From positions 1-12,384 of the forward strand of contig JASHXK010000437.1 in NCBI GenBank assembly GCA_030043575.1: a DNA stretch of 12,384 bases. The letters run 5' to 3'. How positions within the stretch are numbered: position 1 is the first letter of the stretch; every line of letters begins with the position of its first letter. This document shows positions 6,600-12,384 of the stretch, piece by piece. This DNA is from Terriglobales bacterium (GTDB lineage: Bacteria > Acidobacteriota > Terriglobia > Terriglobales > Acidobacteriaceae). The notes beneath the pieces were generated by a model. That model saw nothing but the letters and a program-made list of their open reading frames with translations. It had not been told where the DNA came from and searched no databases. Position numbers and translations under genes: made by a program.

Positions 6600-6660
6600 C
6601 CTGTCATGCCACGCGAGCGATTTCAGCGAGGCCGCATCCCATAGCGGTTGCCATCCGTGG

Positions 6661-6978
<318 letters not shown>

Positions 6979-6986
6979 TTGTCCAG

Positions 6987-6991
6987 CTCCT
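6987..6991 (-). promoter_or_regulatory. Ribosome binding site deciding the rhaM start
   Basis: AGGAG (minus strand) lies eight bases before the ATG at 6978. The alternative upstream Met at 7017 would place this site inside the coding region and add 13 residues absent from typical RhaM proteins. Confidence 0.7.
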
Positions 6992-7033
6992 ATTAGCGGT
7001 TCTTCGGCATCCCACAATCAAGGCCACGTGTGA

Positions 7034-8521
7034 TCAGGCATTTACCTTCTGGCTGTATTGCCGAAACCTTTCCGCTTGCTTGTCCCATTCATCGGTACAG
7101 CAGGGCTCGAAAACATCGGTGGGAAAAGACCGATCGACCATGCCGCGCACTTCCTGAAGGGAGGCAGCTTGCCCTGTAGCAAGGATCTGAATCGCTATGT
7201 TGCCCAGCGCGGTCGCTTCCGCGGGCCCCGCCAGGACGCGCTTGCCGGTAGCATCGGCAGTGAACTGATTCAGAAAACGGTTCCGCGAACCTCCACCAAT
7301 CACTCTGATTTGATTTATGGGATTGTTAATCAGCCTTTCCAGGCTGCGCACGACGAAACGATATTTCATGGCCAGGCTCTCGAGGATTGCTCGCACGTAA
7401 GCGCCTGGATTAGCGGGAGTACTCTGCTCCGTACTCCGGCAGTAGGCATCAATAGCGCTGCACATGTCATGGGGAGCCAGAAAGCATGGGTCGTCAGGAT
7501 CCACGAGGTGTTGAAATGGCGCTTGCCTTGAAGCCAGCTCCATGAGCTCCTGATAGTTGTATTCCCGTCCCTGTGCAGCCCAAGATTGCCGGCAACAGCG
7601 AAGCATCCATAACCCCATCACATTCTTTAAGAGGCGCGTGGTACCGCTTACGCCGCCTTCGTTGGTGAAGTTAAGACGCAAAGACTCGTGCGTGACAACC
7701 GGGGCATCCACTTCCGTCCCCAGCAGCGACCATGTCCCGGAGCTAAGAAATGCCGTGCCCGCGCGCGCCGAGACGGCGGCAACGGCTGAACCCGTGTCGT
7801 GGCAGGCGGGGAGAATAACCTGCGTATCCGCAAGCGCAGAATCGCCAATCACCTCTTTTCGTAACCGGCCAAGCACGGACCCGGGTTCGATGATTGGCAT
7901 GAGCAGACGAGAAGGCAGTTGCAGCCGCTCCAGCAGGTCCGTAGCCCAGCTTCGTGTCTGTGCCTTGACCATTTGGGTCGTCGTGGCATTGGTGAATTCA
8001 CACGCGAGGTTGCCGCTCAGCCAATAGTTGAACAAGTCGGGAATCGTGATAAGTTGGTGAGCCGCTTGCAATGTTCCGGGCTCATACTTCTTGGCGGCAA
8101 ATAACTGGTACAGCGTGTTGATCGGCATAAATTGAATGCCGGTGCTGAAGTAGATCTCCTCCCGGGACACGCTCTGGAAGACTTCATCCATGACGCCTTC
8201 GGTACGGGCGTCCCGATAGTGATAGGGGTTCTGTAAGAGGTCTCCGCGCCCGTCAAGTAGTGCATAGTCAACACCCCAGGCATCAACTCCAATGCCTTCC
8301 AGGCGGGTCTGCTTCAGTCCTGCAAGCGACCGGCGCATCTCCAACCATAGCCGGGCCACATCCCAGTGCAATGAGCCGCCCTGCTCGACCGGCGCATTGG
8401 CAAACCGAGCCACCTCCTCGATCCGCAACACGCCTGCGTGCAGATGGCCCAGAAACGCACGGCCGCTTTCAGCGCCAAGATCAAAGGCCAGATAGGCTTT
8501 GCTGGAACTGGCCTTATGCAT
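7034..8521 (-). CDS. rhaB: Rhamnulokinase RhaB, 495 aa
   Basis: This is a FGGY-family sugar kinase that phosphorylates L-rhamnulose with ATP to L-rhamnulose 1-phosphate. The N-terminal phosphate loop reads AFDLGAESGR (12-21), the rhamnulokinase form of the motif. HWD (52-54) and GVDAWGVDYALLD (78-90) form the sugar pocket. D242 in CHDTGSAVAAV matches the catalytic base position. SSGTWSLLGTE (260-270) and GGGSRN (409-414) contact ATP. Length agrees with the family (E. coli 489). The frame is open back to 8674, but homologues begin near the Met at 8521. That start overlaps the end of the isomerase gene by eight bases (ATGCATAA), which suggests translational coupling, and no strong ribosome site is needed or seen. 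Downstream, rhaM follows after 55 bp. No L-rhamnulose-phosphate aldolase gene is in the window. Confidence 0.95.
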   Translation of the reverse strand: MHKASSSKAYLAFDLGAESGRAFLGHLHAGVLRIEEVARFANAPVEQGGSLHWDVARLWLEMRRSLAGLKQTRLEGIGVDAWGVDYALLDGRGDLLQNPYHYRDARTEGVMDEVFQSVSREEIYFSTGIQFMPINTLYQLFAAKKYEPGTLQAAHQLITIPDLFNYWLSGNLACEFTNATTTQMVKAQTRSWATDLLERLQLPSRLLMPIIEPGSVLGRLRKEVIGDSALADTQVILPACHDTGSAVAAVSARAGTAFLSSGTWSLLGTEVDAPVVTHESLRLNFTNEGGVSGTTRLLKNVMGLWMLRCCRQSWAAQGREYNYQELMELASRQAPFQHLVDPDDPCFLAPHDMCSAIDAYCRSTEQSTPANPGAYVRAILESLAMKYRFVVRSLERLINNPINQIRVIGGGSRNRFLNQFTADATGKRVLAGPAEATALGNIAIQILATGQAASLQEVRGMVDRSFPTDVFEPCCTDEWDKQAERFRQYSQKVNA

Positions 8522-9704
8522 AAGACGAGAGGCTCTTCGAGTTCTTCTCTCCCCGCTCTTTCGTGATCTGTTCCAGGTAGCCGCTCTGGCGGAATGCGTC
8601 CAGCGGATCTTCGGGCAGGCCTTTTGAGAGACGCCAGTCCCGAATGGCCGGGCGCACGTCAGTGGCGAATGCATCTTGCAGCAGGCTCTCCGCGCTCAAA
8701 AGTTCGGACTTACTCTGAACAACTGCCAACGCCTTGTGGTCGACCAATGCTGCCTTTGCATAGAGCTGTTGGGCCATGGTGACGGTCTGAATCATGGCCT
8801 CGATCTTTCCCTTCAAGTTGTGACTCTGGTCGATCATGTAAGCGATGTCGGCGCGCTGTCCTGTCTCCCACTCAAAATAGGCGATCTCATGAAAGATGCG
8901 GAAGACCTGGTAGGGATCGATGGATCCCATGGTCAGGTCGTCGTCAGCATAACGACGGTCATTGAAGTGGAAGCCGCCCAACATTCGCTCCGCGAGCAGC
9001 CAAGCCACAATCTGCTCGATGTTCTGCGAAAGGTAGTGATGCCCGGTATCGACCAGGACCCTGGCTTGCGGCCCGGCTGCCTTGGCGAGCAAGTGTGCCA
9101 TGCCCCAATCGGCTATGTCGGTGTGGTAAAAGGCCGGCTCGAAAGGCTTGTATTCGACCAGAAGACGTTGCGCCGGCGACAGTCGCGCGTGGACTGCCTT
9201 CAGGCATTCTTCGAACCAACTCTTGCGCTGGCGGATGTTCGCAGTGCCGGGATAGTTGGAGCCGTCAGCAAACCACAGGGAGAGATCTCGACACTTCAAC
9301 TGTTTTGCAATCTCGATGGAATCGATGGTGTGCTGAACGGCTCGCCGCCGGACGATCGGGTCCGGATTGCCAAATGACCCATGCTTATAGGACTGATCCT
9401 GAAACAAATTCGGGTTGATCGAACCGGGTCGAATTTTATGGCGATGGCCGCATTCTCGTATGGTGTCAACGCTTGCCAGGCTCTGCGGAAAATCCCACTG
9501 AACGTGCAGGGCCAGGCTCGGACAGCTCGCGGTAAGCCGATGCACCTGTGCGGCATCACTGAACTTCTCTTCAACCGTTGTCGCCGCTGCCGCCTGGATG
9601 AATTTTCCGAAACGCGTTCCGGTATTAGCGAAACCCCATGACGGAAGCTCGATGCGGAAGGCTTCTAAGGCTCCAAAAACCCTATCCGACTGGTTCGAGC
9701 TCAT
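8514..9704 (-). CDS. rhaI: L-rhamnose isomerase, Pseudomonas stutzeri-type TIM barrel, 396 aa
   Basis: This metal-dependent isomerase of the xylose-isomerase-like TIM-barrel superfamily converts L-rhamnose to L-rhamnulose; relatives also act on other rare aldoses. Expected metal and catalytic residues are visible: E184 in LLVEYKPFEPAFYHT, D219 and H222 in LVDTGHH, H246 in GGFHFND, D254 and D256 in RYADDD, and D292 in MIDQSHN. Compared from memory with the P. stutzeri enzyme (E219, D254, H257, H281, D289, D291, D327) these all differ by a constant 35, which strongly supports homology. Other blocks are PSWGFANTGTRF (21-32) and WFADGSNYPG (144-153). Two starts are possible. I chose 9704 because GGAGG lies eight bases upstream and the protein then begins close to the conserved core; a Met at 9770 also has a GAGG. 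It heads the rha cluster, overlapping rhaB by eight bases. Confidence 0.92.
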   Translation of the reverse strand: MSSNQSDRVFGALEAFRIELPSWGFANTGTRFGKFIQAAAATTVEEKFSDAAQVHRLTASCPSLALHVQWDFPQSLASVDTIRECGHRHKIRPGSINPNLFQDQSYKHGSFGNPDPIVRRRAVQHTIDSIEIAKQLKCRDLSLWFADGSNYPGTANIRQRKSWFEECLKAVHARLSPAQRLLVEYKPFEPAFYHTDIADWGMAHLLAKAAGPQARVLVDTGHHYLSQNIEQIVAWLLAERMLGGFHFNDRRYADDDLTMGSIDPYQVFRIFHEIAYFEWETGQRADIAYMIDQSHNLKGKIEAMIQTVTMAQQLYAKAALVDHKALAVVQSKSELLSAESLLQDAFATDVRPAIRDWRLSKGLPEDPLDAFRQSGYLEQITKERGEKNSKSLSSYA

Positions 9705-9712
9705 CTGCGATA

Positions 9713-9717
9713 CCTCC
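9713..9717 (-). promoter_or_regulatory. Ribosome binding site deciding the rhamnose isomerase start
   Basis: GGAGG on the minus strand sits eight bases before the ATG at 9704. A competing ATG at 9770 has a weaker GAGG seven bases upstream. Using it would add 22 residues that do not resemble the family, so 9704 is preferred. Confidence 0.6.
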
Positions 9718-9839
9718 GATGCCACATTCAAGTTCCTGGCGTCTTGTCTTCGAGCCTTCACCGGGAGCATGGCATTTCCTCAAGCCAAAGGCTGGACCCG
9801 CTCCATCGACACGCCCGAGCTGCCGGATATCTCCCGCCT

Positions 9840-12384
9840 TTATTGTTTGGATTCCTGTAGCAGAACCACGTCGGAATCGTAGTGACCGCGCATCACCGCC
9901 AGATTTTTTCCATCCTGCGAGATGGCGAAGAACCAGACATGTTCGTTCTGAAAACTGGTGATGGGATAAGCGGGCGTGCCGTCCAGCGGCTGTTGCCAGA
10001 CGTTACCGACGCCGCCATCCGTCGCTACGTACATAAGCGCCTTGCTGTCAGGCGTGAACTGCGGGTAGCGGATGACTCCCGAGGACGGAAGATTTGGGGT
10101 GTTGCCGGCGACACTGCCACGATGGTTGACGTCCAGCAGGCGCGGCGGAGCCGATGATCCCAGCGTGAACAAGGCAATCTTGGATGCCACGCCCTCGGCG
10201 CCGAAGACCGTGGAGGCCAGCATCTTGCCGTCGGGTGACACGCTCAATGAGTTGAAGCGGTTGTATCCCTGGGGCGGCTGGAACACGGGTTCTGGCTTTC
10301 CCGAGCCGTCGAGCGGCACGCGGTTTACCCGGCGGGTGATCATGTCGATGTAGTACACCCATTTCTGATCCGGCGAACAAACGGGATAGCGGTCGCTGGA
10401 GCCGTGAGTCAATTGCAGAGGATTCGAGCCATCCGCATTCGTCCTCCAGATGCTGTAGGAGTTGCTTCCGGCGTGAAAACCCCAGGTCAAAACGATGTAG
10501 TTCGTTCCGCAGGCGGACACCTGGTAGATTTCGCCTTTGGGATCGATCAGCAGCTGGATCTGATCCTTGCCGTCAGGCTGCATTCTCATCAGCCGCAAGC
10601 CGTCGCTGACCAGAAGCCCATCGCCACTCCAGGTCAGATAGCTGTAGCGGCTGTCGAATTCGTTGGACTTGGAGAGCAGGGTTTTGGCGTCGCCGAACTC
10701 GCGTCCGACCCTGGAAAGCACCGAGACCGTCGCCTCACTTCGCGTCTGAACCGTGGCCAGAGTTTTTCCGTCAGCCGACATGCTAAGCGTGGAATAGGTA
10801 TTGGTGTCGCGGGTGATCGGCTCGACATCGCCTCCCGAGCCAGGCACGAATGCGATTTGTCCGTTGGTGCCGGCGCCGCCTTTTTCCATGTAATCCAGGA
10901 ATAGCGCTCGCCCATCCGGCGACCACTGCATCGCACTTGCGAGCTTGTCGGAGGTGGCAAGGCGATGTGAGCTGCCAGTGCGAAGGTTGATGTCATCAAT
11001 CAGATCCATGGCATTCGCCGTCTCGTATACCGCGGCGGTGATCTCATCGCCCTTCGGGGACCACGCCACAGACCAGGGAAACTGCTCCGCGAGAGATTGG
11101 GTCAGCACGACTTTCTCGTCCGCACCCTCGGCGGACGCGGTCAGGATGCTGAACTTTCCCGCCTCCGGATAATCCATTCGCGTGTAGGCGATGCGTTGCC
11201 CATCAGGCGAGATGGCGGCGTTGACGATATTGCGAACGATGAGTTGAGGGGTGCCTCCCAGAATTGGCGCCCGATACAGGTCAAAGGCCCCCGAAGCTGA
11301 GTTGTCGAGCTTAGCGAAGTAGATGGAGTTTCCGTCGGGCGAAAAAGCCAGGCCCCCATAACGCGCCGCCGAGGGCGGGATCACCTGGGTATCGCTGCTG
11401 GTGGGCACGTTACGCAGCCAAAGACTCTGGATTCCATTGTCATCGACCACGCTGAGGATGTATTTTCCATCAGGCGAGATCGCGGCCTGCGCCGCTTTGC
11501 CCGTCTCGGTGATCTGCGTCATGGTGAACTTCTGAAACGGCGCAGCCGAGGGCCGATGTAAGAATGAGTAGACACCGAAACCGGCTGCGCCCAACACAAT
11601 CAGCGCAACGACGACGCCGGCGGCCAATCCGAACTTGTGCTGCCTGGCCGCGATAACTACGGCGGAGCTGCTGCTCGGTGCGCGGCGGACCTGTGACGAT
11701 GGCGCAGCGGCGGCGCCTTCCGCGGCTTCGGCTGCCTGAACGCCGCTGACTGAAGTGCGGCCCGAGTCGGTATCGCGCTTCAGCCGCTGCAAATCGGCGC
11801 GCAGCTCCGCCGCAACCTGGTAGCGCAGGTTGCGATCTTTCTCCAGCGCCTTGTTGATGATGCGCTCCAGCTCGGGCGGCGTCTCCGGATTCAGCCGCAC
11901 CGGCGCAACTGGTGCCTTGTGCAGGATGCTGTCGAAGAGCGCGGCCGTGGTGTCGCCGCGAAACGGCAGCTGGCCGGTCGCCATCTCGTACAGCACCGCG
12001 CCAAACGAGAACAGATCGGTGCGCGCATCGATCTCCTTGCCCAGCGCCTGCTCCGGCGACATGTAGGCAACGGTACCCATCGCCATTCCCGGACTGGTGA
12101 GATGCGACTCGGCGATCGTGCCAAAACTGTTGCCCGATGCCGCTTTACCGACGGCAGACCCCGCCGCAAGCTTCGCCAGGCCGAAGTCGAGAATCTTGGC
12201 GTGGCCGCGGTCAGTGACGAAGATGTTCGCGGGCTTGATATCGCGATGAATGATCCCCTTGGCATGCGCCGCGTCGAGCGCATCGGCGATCTCGGTCGCC
12301 AGACTCAGCAGCTCGTCAATCTCGAGCGGCCGGCCGGAAATGCGATTTGACAGGGTCGTGCCATCCAGAAATTCCATGGCGATG
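9840..12384 (-). CDS. Hanks-type Ser/Thr protein kinase fused to a TolB/WD40-like beta-propeller (N-terminus outside window)
   Basis: This is a membrane-anchored signalling protein: a cytoplasmic kinase, one membrane segment and a large extracytoplasmic propeller. Numbering from the Met at 12377, the catalytic loop is HRDIKPANI (44-52), the Mg-binding motif DFG (64-66), activation segment GTVAYMSPEQ (101-110), and DLFSFGAVLYEMATGQLPF follows. A low-complexity Ala/Ser linker (200-240) leads to a transmembrane segment (about 241-264). The C-terminal 560 residues carry roughly ten blade motifs such as SPDGKYIL, SPDGNSIYF, SPDGQRIAYT, SPDGRALF and SPDGKMLAS, typical of PD40/TolB-like propellers. 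The open frame continues past the window edge (IAMEFLDG). The glycine loop and the VAxK lysine are therefore not visible, so activity cannot be fully judged. It ends 135 bp upstream of the rhamnose isomerase start, on the same strand. Phosphorylation targets and sensed ligand are unknown. Confidence 0.93.
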   Translation of the reverse strand, partial: IAMEFLDGTTLSNRISGRPLEIDELLSLATEIADALDAAHAKGIIHRDIKPANIFVTDRGHAKILDFGLAKLAAGSAVGKAASGNSFGTIAESHLTSPGMAMGTVAYMSPEQALGKEIDARTDLFSFGAVLYEMATGQLPFRGDTTAALFDSILHKAPVAPVRLNPETPPELERIINKALEKDRNLRYQVAAELRADLQRLKRDTDSGRTSVSGVQAAEAAEGAAAAPSSQVRRAPSSSSAVVIAARQHKFGLAAGVVVALIVLGAAGFGVYSFLHRPSAAPFQKFTMTQITETGKAAQAAISPDGKYILSVVDDNGIQSLWLRNVPTSSDTQVIPPSAARYGGLAFSPDGNSIYFAKLDNSASGAFDLYRAPILGGTPQLIVRNIVNAAISPDGQRIAYTRMDYPEAGKFSILTASAEGADEKVVLTQSLAEQFPWSVAWSPKGDEITAAVYETANAMDLIDDINLRTGSSHRLATSDKLASAMQWSPDGRALFLDYMEKGGAGTNGQIAFVPGSGGDVEPITRDTNTYSTLSMSADGKTLATVQTRSEATVSVLSRVGREFGDAKTLLSKSNEFDSRYSYLTWSGDGLLVSDGLRLMRMQPDGKDQIQLLIDPKGEIYQVSACGTNYIVLTWGFHAGSNSYSIWRTNADGSNPLQLTHGSSDRYPVCSPDQKWVYYIDMITRRVNRVPLDGSGKPEPVFQPPQGYNRFNSLSVSPDGKMLASTVFGAEGVASKIALFTLGSSAPPRLLDVNHRGSVAGNTPNLPSSGVIRYPQFTPDSKALMYVATDGGVGNVWQQPLDGTPAYPITSFQNEHVWFFAISQDGKNLAVMRGHYDSDVVLLQESKQ

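Noticed and set aside
6600..6660. Bidirectional terminator between the convergent HtrA and rhaM genes
   Set aside because: Only a short CCACG/CGTGG pairing across a long loop is present and there is no T-tract.

Overview
The window looks like chromosomal DNA of a soil-type acidobacterium (Terriglobia/Koribacter-like). This is inferred from the moderately high GC content, a Hanks-type Ser/Thr kinase fused to a TolB/WD40-like propeller, a TonB receptor with an N-terminal carboxypeptidase-regulatory-like domain, and palindromic repeats at gene ends. It is not shown by any single marker. All calls come from reading the sequence and recalling family motifs; no database was searched.

Layout. (1) Minus strand, 1-2368: a class V aminotransferase of the alanine/serine-glyoxylate type (1138-2307) with a good sigma70-like promoter, then a 54-residue FmdB-type zinc-ribbon protein (686-850), then the N-terminal part of a class I/II PLP aminotransferase (1-563, cut by the window edge). 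Between the first two lies a REPIN-like element of three hairpins (1009-1143). (2) Divergent spacer, 2308-2692: the aminotransferase promoter, CAGTG-rich short repeats and a cluster of three hairpins. (3) Plus strand, 2693-6599: a TonB-dependent outer-membrane receptor whose stop codon lies inside a palindrome, then after 139 bp an HtrA/Deg-type periplasmic serine protease with two PDZ domains. (4) Minus strand, 6661-9704: an L-rhamnose catabolic cluster in the order rhaI-type isomerase, rhaB kinase, rhaM mutarotase. rhaI and rhaB overlap by 8 bp and rhaM follows after 55 bp. (5) Minus strand, 9840 to the window end: the kinase-propeller membrane protein, lacking its N-terminus here.

How the genes work together. 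RhaM equilibrates L-rhamnose anomers, the isomerase makes L-rhamnulose and RhaB phosphorylates it. The aldolase or other downstream enzyme, the transporter and the regulator are not in the window. The receptor and HtrA pair is an envelope module (uptake and protein quality control) with no evident link to rhamnose. The two aminotransferases and the FmdB protein form a separate amino-acid-metabolism neighbourhood.

The coding content is ordinary. No phage, IS element, CRISPR array, tRNA or rRNA was seen, and I did not find a convincing new multi-gene system. The most interesting signals are the REPIN-like composite repeat and the way palindromes supply the stop codons of two unrelated genes.
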